Below are positions 16,343 to 24,713 of a stretch of 64,000 nt of DNA, one piece after another; within the stretch, counting starts at the first letter, position 1; each line of letters opens with the position of its first letter. Origin of the DNA: JAUIAI01 sp041396685 (lineage in GTDB: Bacteria > Pseudomonadota > Gammaproteobacteria > Burkholderiales > Burkholderiaceae_E); NCBI GenBank assembly GCA_041396685.1, contig JAWKYD010000007.1, positions 124,001 through 188,000 on the forward strand. The letters run 5' to 3'. The translations under genes were made by a program, and so were the position numbers. The notes beneath the pieces were generated by a model. It did not search any database and was not told the origin of the DNA. It saw nothing but the letters and a program-made list of their open reading frames with translations.

Positions 16343-17716
16343 ATGACAGCCCGTCGGACAGACTCAGAACTCATGGCCGATGACTTCGCGCGTCGTCTGA
16401 CGCGCGCACGGCTGTCGCGCCGCGATCTGCTCTGGCTGGTGGCCGCCTCCAGCGGCTCGGCGGCGCTGGCCAGCCTGCAGGGCTGCGCCAAGTCGCCGGT
16501 CACGGGCGAGACGATCCTGGTCGGCATGAGCGAAGACCAGGAGCGTCGCGTCGACCAGGAGGTGGCGCCGCATCAGTTCTCGCAGGACTTCGGCGCGATC
16601 CAGGCCGAGTCGGTCAATGCCTACGTCGGCCAGGTGGGCGCGCGCATGACGCCCAATACGCATCGGCCGGGCATGCCCTACAACTATCGGGTCCTGAACG
16701 CCAATTACGTCAACGCCTACACCTTTCCCGGTGGTGCGATGGGTGTGACGCGCGGCATCATGCTGGACCTCAAGGACGAGGCGCAGCTGTCGGCACTGCT
16801 CGGCCACGAGATGGGCCATGTCAATGCCCGCCACGCCGCCCAGCGGCAGGGCGCGGCGATGGTCGCGCAGGCGGCCGTATTGGGCGTGAACATCGCCGCG
16901 CACGACTCGCAGTGGGGGCAGTTGATGGGGCTGGCCAGCCAGGTGGGCGCCAGCGCGCTGCTGTCTTCTTATTCTCGCGACAACGAGCGTGAGGCCGATG
17001 CGCTGGGTCAGGAGTACATGGTGCGAGCCGGCTATCCGGCCACCGGCATGACCGGCCTGCACGAGATCCTGCTGTCCAAACACTCGTCCGAGCCTTCGCT
17101 GCTGCAGACCATGTTCTCCACGCACCCGATGCCAGCCGAGAGGGCCGAGACAGCACGCAGGCTGGCCGAGACCCGATACAAGAACAGCGCGTCGCGACCC
17201 GCGAATCGCGAGCGCTACATGGACAATACCGCGCCGGTGCGCGCGCTGGCGCCGACCATTCTCGCCTGCCAGGAGGGCGAGACGGCAGCCGCACAGAAAG
17301 CCCTGCCGCAGGCCGAGCAGCATTTCCGCGCCGCTTTGAAGCATCGCGATGACGACTATGCGGCCAATGTGCTGATGTCCAAGGTGCTGCTGGCCCAGAA
17401 CCGCCACGGCGACGCCCAGCGCTATGCCGATGTCGCCCGCAAGATCTATCCGCAGGAAGCGCAGGCGCAGAAGCTCTCGGGCGTGACCCATCTCGCCAAC
17501 AAGGACTACGCCGGCGCCTTTGCGCGGCTCGATGCGTTCGACAAACTTCTGCCCGGCGACCCGGGCGTACTGTTCCTGAAGGGTGTGGCGCTCGAGGGCA
17601 ATGGCGATCGCAACGGGGCCGCCAGGCACTACTACGATTACGCCAGCCGGGTGAGCACCGGCGACGCCTCCAAGTACGCGGTCAGCCGGCTGCGCTCCTG
17701 GGGCAAGCTGCGCTGA
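16343..17716 (+). CDS. M48-family metallopeptidase with TPR region, putative Tat-exported lipoprotein
   Basis: 457 residues from the ATG at 16343, preceded by a strong AGGAGGAAGAC ribosome site; the longer frame from 16199 would overlap the GNAT gene. The N-terminus has LSRRDLLWLVAAS, a twin-arginine-like signal, followed by a lipobox LQGC near residue 48. The Zn site is HEMGHVNARH with the third ligand in EREADALGQEYM. After about residue 300 the protein becomes a TPR-type helical repeat (KALPQAEQHFRAALKHRDDD onward), as in BepA-like periplasmic proteases that tend outer-membrane proteins. I infer a periplasmic lipoprotein protease for envelope quality control. Confidence 0.88.
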   Translation: MTARRTDSELMADDFARRLTRARLSRRDLLWLVAASSGSAALASLQGCAKSPVTGETILVGMSEDQERRVDQEVAPHQFSQDFGAIQAESVNAYVGQVGARMTPNTHRPGMPYNYRVLNANYVNAYTFPGGAMGVTRGIMLDLKDEAQLSALLGHEMGHVNARHAAQRQGAAMVAQAAVLGVNIAAHDSQWGQLMGLASQVGASALLSSYSRDNEREADALGQEYMVRAGYPATGMTGLHEILLSKHSSEPSLLQTMFSTHPMPAERAETARRLAETRYKNSASRPANRERYMDNTAPVRALAPTILACQEGETAAAQKALPQAEQHFRAALKHRDDDYAANVLMSKVLLAQNRHGDAQRYADVARKIYPQEAQAQKLSGVTHLANKDYAGAFARLDAFDKLLPGDPGVLFLKGVALEGNGDRNGAARHYYDYASRVSTGDASKYAVSRLRSWGKLR

Positions 17717-17794
17717 TCACGCAATCCCGCGCCGGCGGCCGGCACGGTCGGTCGTTGGTGGCTTGCCGTACGAATCGTCGACGCCACGATTCGA

Positions 17795-18598
17795 TCACGC
17801 CTTGCCGGGTGCGGTCATCAGCTGCAGGATGCCGAGTTTCTCGAGCTGGGCCTCGGCCGCCTCGGCCCAGCCCCGATTGGCCAGGGGGCTGGCCGGGCTC
17901 GGATGCAGGATCTGCCCGGTGCGGGGGCGTGTCGGTTCGTCCAGGCGGGCGGCGATCTCGTCGATGCGTTTGGCGGCATAGCCGCCGACGCCGATCGCCC
18001 ATTGCGGACGCAGGATCTCGAGCACGCGCTGCAGATGCGTGTCGCAGGCCCGTTGCAGCGGTAGGCGTTCGGCGGCCGGGAGCTTGTCCGGCGTGAGGTT
18101 GCGACCGCTGGCCTCGAGAAACACCAGCGGACAGTAATTGACCACGAATGCCTGCGCGAAGAATGCCTGCGGAGTGCCGAAGCGCTGCCTGGCCCAGCCC
18201 CAGAGCCGACGACCCGAGACTTCCGAACGCGTGCAGGCGAAACCTTCGATCGGCCGCTTCGGATGCTGCCTGGCGGGGGCGGCGATCGGCGCATCGATGC
18301 CGAGCCAGTCGCGCACGGTGGCGATCTCGCCGAACGGCACGCCCGTTTGCATCATGCCGAACGGGCCCGGATTCATGCCCAGGAACACCACGGTCTTGGC
18401 TCCCCGGCCGTAACGGGCCAGGTACTGGGCGTGTGCGGCCCAGGCGTAGTCGAGCGGATCGTAGACGGTGTGCACGGGTGCCGCGAAGCGCAGCGCCTCG
18501 ACCGCATCGCGCAACCGCAGCGCCGCCTGCTCGAGCGCCTGCGCGGTCGTGGCATCGGGCGGCGGCGGCGTCGGTCGTGATTTGCGCTCGGCACTCAT
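17795..18598 (-). CDS. SMUG1-type (family 3) uracil-DNA glycosylase
   Basis: 267 residues. It should excise uracil or oxidised pyrimidines from DNA. The active-site motif GMNPGPFGMMQTGVPFG is nearly identical to the eukaryotic SMUG1 motif, and the second motif is HPSPASPLANRGW with the catalytic His and the wedge region. The protein lacks the GQDPYH motif of family 1 Ung. Its ATG at 18598 overlaps the stop of the upstream YhhN gene (ATGA), so the two are translated together. SMUG1 homologues are patchily distributed in bacteria. Convergent with the M48 gene, 78 bp apart. Confidence 0.9.
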   Translation of the reverse strand: MSAERKSRPTPPPPDATTAQALEQAALRLRDAVEALRFAAPVHTVYDPLDYAWAAHAQYLARYGRGAKTVVFLGMNPGPFGMMQTGVPFGEIATVRDWLGIDAPIAAPARQHPKRPIEGFACTRSEVSGRRLWGWARQRFGTPQAFFAQAFVVNYCPLVFLEASGRNLTPDKLPAAERLPLQRACDTHLQRVLEILRPQWAIGVGGYAAKRIDEIAARLDEPTRPRTGQILHPSPASPLANRGWAEAAEAQLEKLGILQLMTAPGKA

Positions 18599-19326
18599 CG
18601 CACACCGGCTCGCGGCCCGGCGTCGTCGACGGCCGCGACGCCTTCGTTCTCGCTGATGCGCTGCGCATGCCAGGGAATCGACAACGCCAGCAGCGTCAAC
18701 GCCAGCCAGTGCATCGGCTGAATCCAGATGGGTGCCCACGAAACCTGGGTCGCCTGATCGATCATGCGCAGGCTGGTGGCGAGCACCAGCAGCGCTTGGC
18801 CGATGACGGCCAGGGGCGCGGATTTCCAGCCATGCAGGCCGCCCGCGCGCAAGCGTCGCGCGCGCGTTGCGAACGCGGCGAGGGCGACCGCGCCAAGCAT
18901 GCCGACCAGCGCGGCGAGAGCGAGCAGGGGTGGCGACAGTGCCGGCCAGACGCTGGCGATCAGCGCGCCCTGCACGGCGAGCGCAGTCAGTGCCAACGGC
19001 CAACCGCGTGCCGACATCGCATCGGCGCCGCAGGCGAACATGAAAGCCAGAGTCGAGGCGCCGACGAACACGGCGCCGGCCGCGACTCCGGCACGCGGAA
19101 TCAGGGCGAGATCGGCGAACAGACAGAGCAACAGGCCGATGAACACGCCTTGCGCATAGCGGTCGGCCAGCACGCCTCGCCGCCAGGCGGCCCACGAGAT
19201 CACCGCCGATGTCAGCGGCGTGAAGATCCAGACCAGTTCGGGTTTGCCATGAACCTGCCCGGCGACGGTGACCAGGGTGCCGATGGCGACCACCGCGCTG
19301 AGCATGGGGGTGTCTTTGAGACGCAT
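18595..19326 (-). CDS. YhhN/lysoplasmalogenase-like membrane protein
   Basis: 243 residues from ATG 19326 (MRLKDTPMLSAVV); ATG 19305 is an alternative start. Seven to eight hydrophobic segments fill the protein. KPELVWIFTPLTSAVISW and the QGVFIGLLLCLFADLALIPR segment resemble the YhhN/TMEM86 family, which includes lysoplasmalogenase, an enzyme hydrolysing vinyl ether bonds of lysoplasmalogens. Similarity is moderate and bacterial substrates are uncertain. The last 20 residues are charged and cytoplasmic. Translationally coupled to the uracil-DNA glycosylase, an odd partnership. A strong terminator structure sits only 18 bases upstream of the start (19344-19369). Confidence 0.68.
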   Translation of the reverse strand: MRLKDTPMLSAVVAIGTLVTVAGQVHGKPELVWIFTPLTSAVISWAAWRRGVLADRYAQGVFIGLLLCLFADLALIPRAGVAAGAVFVGASTLAFMFACGADAMSARGWPLALTALAVQGALIASVWPALSPPLLALAALVGMLGAVALAAFATRARRLRAGGLHGWKSAPLAVIGQALLVLATSLRMIDQATQVSWAPIWIQPMHWLALTLLALSIPWHAQRISENEGVAAVDDAGPRAGVR

Positions 19327-19343
19327 GCAGCGAAGACAAATAG

Positions 19344-19369
19344 AAAAGGGGCGCGGTCGCCCGCGCCCC
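19344..19369 (-). terminator. Rho-independent terminator or attenuator ahead of the yhhN-like gene
   Basis: A 9-bp perfect GC stem (19348-19356 with 19361-19369, 4-base loop) is followed on the minus strand by TTTTCTATTTG, a classic intrinsic terminator. It lies 155 bases after the stop of the CNNM gene and only 18 bases before the ATG of the YhhN gene on the same strand. It can end CNNM transcription, but it also blocks readthrough into yhhN-UDG unless regulated or unless a promoter overlaps it. Confidence 0.8.
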
Positions 19370-19524
19370 ATGGCGCCACGCTCGGTGGCCATCCAGAGGT
19401 ATTGGCCACGAGTGGTGGCCATCATTCAACCTGCATCGACCGGCGCGGTGGACTCGGCGCTTCGCTTCGTGACACTGGCAGTGTCGATGCCGCTGAAAAC
19501 TGGTACGGCTCAACCTTATGCCGA
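19370..19524 (-). promoter_or_regulatory. Structured intergenic leader between the CNNM and YhhN genes
   Basis: 155 bp with no gene. It contains a 6-bp hairpin (19404-19409 with 19415-19420, GGCCAC/GTGGCC), a related weaker hairpin at about 19375-19389 sharing the same GGCCAC-type arm, and an uninterrupted 7-1-7 dyad GACACTGGCAGTGTC at 19471-19485. These precede the terminator at 19344-19369 in minus-strand order, the arrangement of a transcription-attenuation leader or of an operator plus terminator. No leader-peptide ORF or known riboswitch is recognised. Confidence 0.4.
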
Positions 19525-20868
19525 TCAACGCGCATCGTCAAGCCCCCCGACACCATTGCGACCGGCCGCGGGTGCGGCATCGATGCCACCGTCCGGTTCG
19601 CGCGTGATGAGCACACGGCGCACCCGCCGCGGCGTGGCCAGGGCGATCTCGAACCGCCAGCCCTGCCAGGACGCGACATCGCCGTTGCGCGGCAGATGCC
19701 CGAGCAACTGCTGCATCATCCCGCCGGTGCTGTCGTACGGTATCGGGGACGGGCCGGGCAGTGCGCTCAGGCCGAGCAGATCCAGCAGTTCGTGCGCGGG
19801 CAGCAGTCCGTCCACGCGAAAGCTGTCCGCGGCGAGGCGGGTCACGGCGCGGGTGCGCGAGTCGGTCTCGGGATCACCGGCGATGGCCGCGAACAGATCG
19901 GTGGTCGTCACCATGCCTTGCAGATCGCCGTATTCGTCCACCACCAGCGCGGCACTCGAGCCGTGCTCCTGCAGACGCTCGAGCAAGACGCGACCACTCG
20001 AGGTTTCGGGTACGACCAGCGGCGAAGCCAGCGTCGGCGGCCAATGCCCGTTAGCCGGTTCGAGCGCCGCGCGCAGCAATTCGCGGGTGTGGATGAAACC
20101 GAGGATCTCGCCGCCGGGGCCGTCGGCGACCGGATAGCGCGAGCACGACGCCTCGAGGGCGCGGCGCAGGTTGTCGCGCAGCGGCGCGCGCGCATCGAGC
20201 ACGATCATCTGCCGGCGCGGCGTCATGTACGAGCCGACGCGGCGATCGTCCAGGCCGAACACGCGGCGCACCATTTCGAACTCCGCCGGCTCGATCAGGC
20301 CGGCGCGGATGCCGGCGCCGAGCAGCGCCTGGATTTCCTCGTCGGTGATCGCCGTGTCGTCGCCCTCTGGAACCCGCAACAGGCGCATCAAGCCGTTGGT
20401 CGATGCACTCAGCAGCCACACGAACGGGGCCGCCAGCCTTGCCAGCAACGTCATCGGCCTCGCCAACACACGGGCCAGTCGTTCGGGGGCGCTCTGCGCG
20501 ATGCGCTTGGGCAGCAATTCGCCGATCACGATCGACGCGAACGTGATGATGACCACCACCAGCGCCGTCGCGCTGGTGGCGGCCACCTGGGCCGCCACAC
20601 CGGCGGATTGCAGCGTGTTTGCGAGCGGGCCGGCGAGTGCGGACTCGCCGACGATGCCGTTCAGGATGCCGATCGAAGTGATGCCGATCTGCACCGTCGA
20701 GAGCAGGCGCGTCGGTCGGCGCTTCAGCGCCAGCACCGCGTCGGCGCCGGCATCGCCATTGTCGGCCGCGGGTTGCAAGCGGGTTTCGCGCGCCGCGATC
20801 ATGGCCAGTTCGGCCATGGCGAACACGCCGTTCAGTACGATGAGGAACAGCAGCAGCAGGGCGTCCAT
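19525..20868 (-). CDS. CNNM/CorC-type hemolysin-family membrane protein with CBS pair
   Basis: 447 residues from the ATG at 20868 (MDALLLLFLIVLNG). Residues about 1-190 are a DUF21/CNNM membrane domain (MAELAMIAARETRLQ, GEGLAG-like helices and FASIVIGELLPKRIAQSAPE); residues about 205-330 are two CBS domains (MTPRRQMIVLDARAPL, VVDEYGDLQGMVTTTDLF) that bind adenosyl nucleotides; a CorC_HlyC domain follows (FRVDGLLPAHELLDLLGL). The family is implicated in Mg2+/Co2+ export, not haemolysis. Downstream of mreB by 136 bp on the same strand, in the place where mreC is normally found. Confidence 0.9.
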   Translation of the reverse strand: MDALLLLFLIVLNGVFAMAELAMIAARETRLQPAADNGDAGADAVLALKRRPTRLLSTVQIGITSIGILNGIVGESALAGPLANTLQSAGVAAQVAATSATALVVVIITFASIVIGELLPKRIAQSAPERLARVLARPMTLLARLAAPFVWLLSASTNGLMRLLRVPEGDDTAITDEEIQALLGAGIRAGLIEPAEFEMVRRVFGLDDRRVGSYMTPRRQMIVLDARAPLRDNLRRALEASCSRYPVADGPGGEILGFIHTRELLRAALEPANGHWPPTLASPLVVPETSSGRVLLERLQEHGSSAALVVDEYGDLQGMVTTTDLFAAIAGDPETDSRTRAVTRLAADSFRVDGLLPAHELLDLLGLSALPGPSPIPYDSTGGMMQQLLGHLPRNGDVASWQGWRFEIALATPRRVRRVLITREPDGGIDAAPAAGRNGVGGLDDAR

Positions 20869-21004
20869 GGCGGTATCGGGCGGATCAGGGTAGGCACGGT
20901 CGTGCGCCCGTGCCGTGAATGTGCGCAGCCCGAGTCGCCCCTTCGAACACGTCCCCGAAAGCGGGTTGGGCGCGAACGCCCGTGGCGCGAAACGGCCGGG
21001 ACGG

Positions 21005-22036
21005 CTACTCGCGTGCGAACAGCGAGCCGATGGTGTCGATCTTCTCGAGCGCGGCCGCACAGCCGCGAATCGTGCAATGCATCGGATCGTCGGCGATCAG
21101 CACGGTCAGGCCGCTTTCTTCCATCAGCAAGCGATCGATGTCGGCGAGCAGCGCGCCGCCGCCGGTGAGCATGATGCCGCGCTCGCTGATGTCGGCGCCG
21201 ATCTCGGGCGGGGTCTGCTCGAGTGCCAGCTTGATCAGCGCGACGATCCGGTTCAGTGGCTCACCGAGCGCTTCCAGGACCTCGGCACTGGAGATGCGGA
21301 AGCTGCGCGGCACGCCTTCGGCCACGCTGCGCCCCTTGACCTCGAGTTCGCGCCGATCGCCGCCTGGAAATGCCGAGCCGATCGAGTGCTTGATGGTCTG
21401 CGCGGTCTGCTCGCCGATCAGCATGCCGTAGTTGCGGCGCACGTAGTTGACGATCGCCTGATCGAAGGTGTCACCGGCGACACGTGCCGAGTGCTTGTAG
21501 ACCATGCCGCCCAGCGAGATCACGCCGACCTCGGTAGTACCCCCGCCGATGTCGATGACCATCGAGCCGCTGGCCTGGGCCACCGGCAGGCCGGCGCCGA
21601 TGGCGGCGGCCATCGGCTCCTCGATCAGGTAGACCTGGGCAGCGCCGCCGCCCAGCACCGCTTCGCGGATCGCGCGGCGCTCGACCTGGGTCGATACCGC
21701 CGGCACCGTGACCAGCACCCGTGGGCTGACCGCGAAGCGCCGCTGCGGGTCGGCCTTTGCGATGAAGGCGCGCAGCATCTCGCGGGTCAGTGTGAGATCG
21801 GCAACCACGCCGTCGCGGATGGGGCGTACCGCGTTGAGCGAGCCCGGTACCTTGCCGATCATCAGGCGGGCCTCACGACCGACCGCCGCGGCCGCGCCCG
21901 ACTCGCCCTCGCGCACGGTCACCACCGACGGCTCGTCGAGCGCGATGCCGCGCTCGGCCAGCGTGATGCGTGTGTTGGATGTGCCGAGATCGATCGCCAG
22001 GTCGTGCGACAGATACTTGCGGATGAACCCGATCAT
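21005..22036 (-). CDS. mreB: MreB/actin-like rod-shape protein, divergent copy
   Basis: 343 residues, normal MreB length. The actin-fold phosphate loops are present: AIDLGTSNTRI, VIDIGGGTTEVGVISLGGMV, and TGGGALLADIDRLL; STQVERRAIREA and LIEEPMAAAIGAGLPV are MreB signatures. N-terminal positions differ from the usual protein (TSNTRIT rather than TANTLIY; short loop with GESGAAAAVGREARLMIGKVPG). MreB filaments guide lateral wall synthesis under the inner membrane. It sits divergent from gatC, the ordinary betaproteobacterial neighbourhood, but no mreC, mreD, mrdA or mrdB follow; the next gene is the CNNM protein. It may be a second paralogue or a split operon. Confidence 0.9.
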   Translation of the reverse strand: MIGFIRKYLSHDLAIDLGTSNTRITLAERGIALDEPSVVTVREGESGAAAAVGREARLMIGKVPGSLNAVRPIRDGVVADLTLTREMLRAFIAKADPQRRFAVSPRVLVTVPAVSTQVERRAIREAVLGGGAAQVYLIEEPMAAAIGAGLPVAQASGSMVIDIGGGTTEVGVISLGGMVYKHSARVAGDTFDQAIVNYVRRNYGMLIGEQTAQTIKHSIGSAFPGGDRRELEVKGRSVAEGVPRSFRISSAEVLEALGEPLNRIVALIKLALEQTPPEIGADISERGIMLTGGGALLADIDRLLMEESGLTVLIADDPMHCTIRGCAAALEKIDTIGSLFARE

Positions 22037-22245
22037 GGCGGCGCGGCGGTCGGTGAAGAGAGATTCGTGCGTGGAGTTGCGGCGGCGCTCATGGGTCGCA
22101 GGCACCCGTCTCGGATCCGCATCGGCCGGCGGCGGGGCCGGGCGTGGTCGAGCGGCCATCTTAACAGGCTGTCGATGGCCCCACTATCGTTTGGCAGTAT
22201 TCGCGGATTTGGCGCGCATCCGCCGCCCCGGGCCGGGCGATCACC

Positions 22246-22251
22246 TATAAT
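22246..22251 (+). promoter_or_regulatory. Promoter -10 for gatCAB
   Basis: A perfect TATAAT, 34 bp before the gatC ATG, in the 249-bp divergent region between mreB and gatC. The -35 position holds only GC-rich sequence with no TTGACA-like hexamer at 16-18 bp. The rest of the divergent region shows no other feature apart from a weaker TAAGAT in the mreB direction near 22160. Confidence 0.6.
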
Positions 22252-22285
22252 CCGGCTCATTCCCAGGCCCCCCGAATCCGTCCCC

Positions 22286-22573
22286 ATGTCGCTGAGCGCC
22301 GATGACGTGCGCCGCATCGCGCAGCTTGCGCGTCTGGCCATTTCCGATGACGAGGTCGAGCGCACGCTGGCCGATCTGAACGACGTGTTCGCGTTGATCG
22401 AGCGCATGCGCGAAACCGACACCAGCGCGCTGGCGCCGATGACACATCCGCACCAGCAGCCGCTGCGCCTGCGCGAGGACCGTGTCACCGAGGCCGACCA
22501 GCGCGACGCCTTGCAGGCCGTCGCCCCGGAGACCGCCAATGGTCTCTACCTCGTGCCAAAGGTCATCGAATGA
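22286..22573 (+). CDS. gatC: Asp-tRNA(Asn)/Glu-tRNA(Gln) amidotransferase subunit C
   Basis: 95 residues, full length. GatC stabilises the GatA-GatB heterodimer that converts mischarged Glu-tRNA(Gln) or Asp-tRNA(Asn) to the correct aminoacyl-tRNA. The start MSLSADDVRRIAQLARLAI, the helical hairpin, and the C-terminal LREDRVT and LYLVPKVIE are family hallmarks. First gene of the operon; its stop overlaps the gatA ATG by four bases (ATGA). Confidence 0.95.
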   Translation: MSLSADDVRRIAQLARLAISDDEVERTLADLNDVFALIERMRETDTSALAPMTHPHQQPLRLREDRVTEADQRDALQAVAPETANGLYLVPKVIE

Positions 22574-24039
22574 CCACTCCCACCCCCTGGCACCGCCGCA
22601 GCGTCGCGCAACTGCGGGCCGCGCTCGACGCCGGCGAGATCGGCGCGGTGGCATTGGCCGAGCACTTCCTGGCGCGCATCGCGGCCAGCGATCTGAATGC
22701 GTTCATCGATGTGCGGCCCGAACTGACCCTGACGCAGGCACGCGCGGCCGATGCCAGACTGGCCGCCGGCGAGCGTGCTGGGCTGCTCGGCATCCCGATC
22801 GCGCACAAAGACATCTTCGTCACCCGGGGCTGGCGCTCCACGGCCGGCTCGCGCATGCTGGCCGATTACGTCAGCCCCTTCGATGCGACCGTGGTCGAGC
22901 GCCTCGGCGCCCAGGGTGCGGTGTGCCTGGGCAAGCTCAACTGCGATGAATTCGCGATGGGCTCGGGCAACGAGAACTCGGCCTTTGGCGCCGTGCGCAA
23001 TCCGTGGGATCGCACCCGCATCGCCGGCGGGTCCTCCGGCGGCTCGGCCGCGGCGGTGGCGGCCGGCCTGGCGCCGCTGGCCACGGGCACCGACACCGGC
23101 GGCTCGGTGCGGCAACCGGCGGCGATGTGCGGCATCACGGGCATCAAGCCCACGTACGGCCGCGTGTCGCGCTACGGCATGATCGCGTTCGCCTCCAGCC
23201 TCGACCAGGCCGGTGTCATGGCGCGCGATGCCCGCGGCTGTGCCGAGGCCCTGTCGACCATGGCCGCCTTCGATCCCCGCGACGCCACCAGTGTCGAGCG
23301 CGGCCCCGAAGATTTCACGCGCGAGTTCGGCCTGTCGCTCGAAGGTCTGCGCATCGGTCTGCCGGCCGAGTTCTTCGGCGACGGGCTGAGCACCGAAGTC
23401 GAGGCGCCGATCCGTGTGGCCATCGAGGCGCTGCAGCGCGCGGGCGCCACCTTGGTCGATATCCACCTGCCCGATACCGCGTTGTCGGTGCCGGCCTACT
23501 ATGTGATCGCGCCGGCCGAGGCCTCGAGCAATCTTTCGCGCTTCGACGGTGTGCGTTACGGGCATCGCGCCGAGGGCACGACCGATCTGGCCGATTTCTA
23601 CAGCCGCAATCGCGCCGAGGGTTTCGGCGCCGAGGTGCGGCGGCGCATCATGATCGGCACCTACGTGCTCTCGCACGGCTACTACGACGCCTACTATCTG
23701 CAGGCGCAGCGCCTGCGCCGGCGCATCGCCGACGAATTCGCGGCCGCATTCGCCGATGTCGATCTGATCGCCGGGCCGGTGAGTCCGGTCACCGCGTGGC
23801 CGCTGGGCGAGCGAACCGACGATCCGGTGCGCAACTATCTTGCCGACATCTACACCCTGCCGGCCTCGCTTGCGGGCCTGCCCGGCCTGTCCCTGCCGGC
23901 CGGCTTCGATCCGGCCGGTCGCCCGGTCGGTCTGCAACTGATCGGCCGGCATTTCGACGAAGCCCGTCTGTTGGCCGTGGCCGACCGCTTTCAGCAACTG
24001 ACCGATTGGCATCTGCGCATGCCCGAGGAGATCGCATGA
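22570..24039 (+). CDS. gatA: Asp-tRNA(Asn)/Glu-tRNA(Gln) amidotransferase subunit A
   Basis: 489 residues, amidase-signature family. It hydrolyses glutamine to feed ammonia to GatB. Catalytic triad visible: Lys in LGIPIAHKDIF, the cis-Ser in GSVRQPAAMCG and the nucleophile in RIAGGSSGGSAAAVAAG. DTGGSVRQPA and KPTYGRVSRYG are amidase hallmarks. Overlaps gatC by 4 bp and the following lipoprotein gene by 4 bp, so three genes are coupled in translation. Confidence 0.96.
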   Translation: MTTPTPWHRRSVAQLRAALDAGEIGAVALAEHFLARIAASDLNAFIDVRPELTLTQARAADARLAAGERAGLLGIPIAHKDIFVTRGWRSTAGSRMLADYVSPFDATVVERLGAQGAVCLGKLNCDEFAMGSGNENSAFGAVRNPWDRTRIAGGSSGGSAAAVAAGLAPLATGTDTGGSVRQPAAMCGITGIKPTYGRVSRYGMIAFASSLDQAGVMARDARGCAEALSTMAAFDPRDATSVERGPEDFTREFGLSLEGLRIGLPAEFFGDGLSTEVEAPIRVAIEALQRAGATLVDIHLPDTALSVPAYYVIAPAEASSNLSRFDGVRYGHRAEGTTDLADFYSRNRAEGFGAEVRRRIMIGTYVLSHGYYDAYYLQAQRLRRRIADEFAAAFADVDLIAGPVSPVTAWPLGERTDDPVRNYLADIYTLPASLAGLPGLSLPAGFDPAGRPVGLQLIGRHFDEARLLAVADRFQQLTDWHLRMPEEIA

Positions 24040-24554
24040 AGAGCATTGCCGCCCGCGTTACCTTGTTGACCGCCATCTTGGTGCTGGCCGCCTGTGGCTC
24101 GATCGGTCGAAAGCAGCACGGACCGGTCGCCGCGCCGCCCGCGCAGCGCACCCTGCCCGACGGCACGAGCGCGAAGTCGTCGGCCGGCGCGCGCGGCGGC
24201 GGCCTGAATCTGGTCGGACGCTGCACGCAGCGCGAGATCGACGGCTTCGCCGAAGACGCCAATATTCATGTCAGCAATGGCGAGGTCCGCGAGCTGAACT
24301 GGCTGATCACGATCGGCAAGCGCGGCAGCTGCCGCTTCCGCGCCGACCAGTTCCGCCAGACACGGACGTCACCCACGGTCGAGATGCTGGCGCGCGACGG
24401 CTCCGGCTGCAAGCTGATGATGTGGGGTGATCCGCGCCGCATCACGCTCGCCCACGCCGGCTGCGCAACGTATTGCTCGAAGGGCATCTACGACAAGGCC
24501 TGGCCGGTCATGTTCGACCCACTGACCGGCCGCTGCGCCGATGCCGAGCGCTGA
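24036..24554 (+). CDS. Hypothetical lipoprotein between gatA and gatB
   Basis: 172 residues. A Sec/SPII signal is evident: MKSIAARVTLLTAILVLAAC, with lipobox LAAC and Cys20 as lipidation site; residue +2 is Gly, so outer-membrane sorting is likely. After a 35-residue Gly/Ala/Pro linker the mature part has six cysteines (for example CTQREID, GSCRFRADQFRQT, GSGCKLMMW, HAGCATYCSKG), suggesting disulfides in the periplasm. I do not recognise a characterised family. Its ATG overlaps the gatA stop (ATGA), and 159 bp of structured non-coding DNA separate it from gatB. A cell-surface protein inserted in a translation operon is odd. Confidence 0.78.
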   Translation: MKSIAARVTLLTAILVLAACGSIGRKQHGPVAAPPAQRTLPDGTSAKSSAGARGGGLNLVGRCTQREIDGFAEDANIHVSNGEVRELNWLITIGKRGSCRFRADQFRQTRTSPTVEMLARDGSGCKLMMWGDPRRITLAHAGCATYCSKGIYDKAWPVMFDPLTGRCADAER

Positions 24555-24713
24555 GATGCACGCATTCCCTGTGGGCCGTGACGCGCCGCGGAGCGGAGTC
24601 TCCGCGCTTCGTGCCGGCGGCTTCGCATCGTGGCGGTTCCGTCTCGCCCGCCCTGCGCGACCGGGCCCGGGCGGGCCGTCCGCTGCGCCTCTTTTGCCCA
24701 ACGGAACCTGACC

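Noticed and set aside
18148..21168. Open frame of 1006 codons on the plus strand
   Set aside because: It runs antisense to the SMUG1, YhhN and CNNM genes, all of which have conserved motifs. Its translation is Arg/Ala/Gly-rich with no domain, the usual artefact of very GC-rich DNA.
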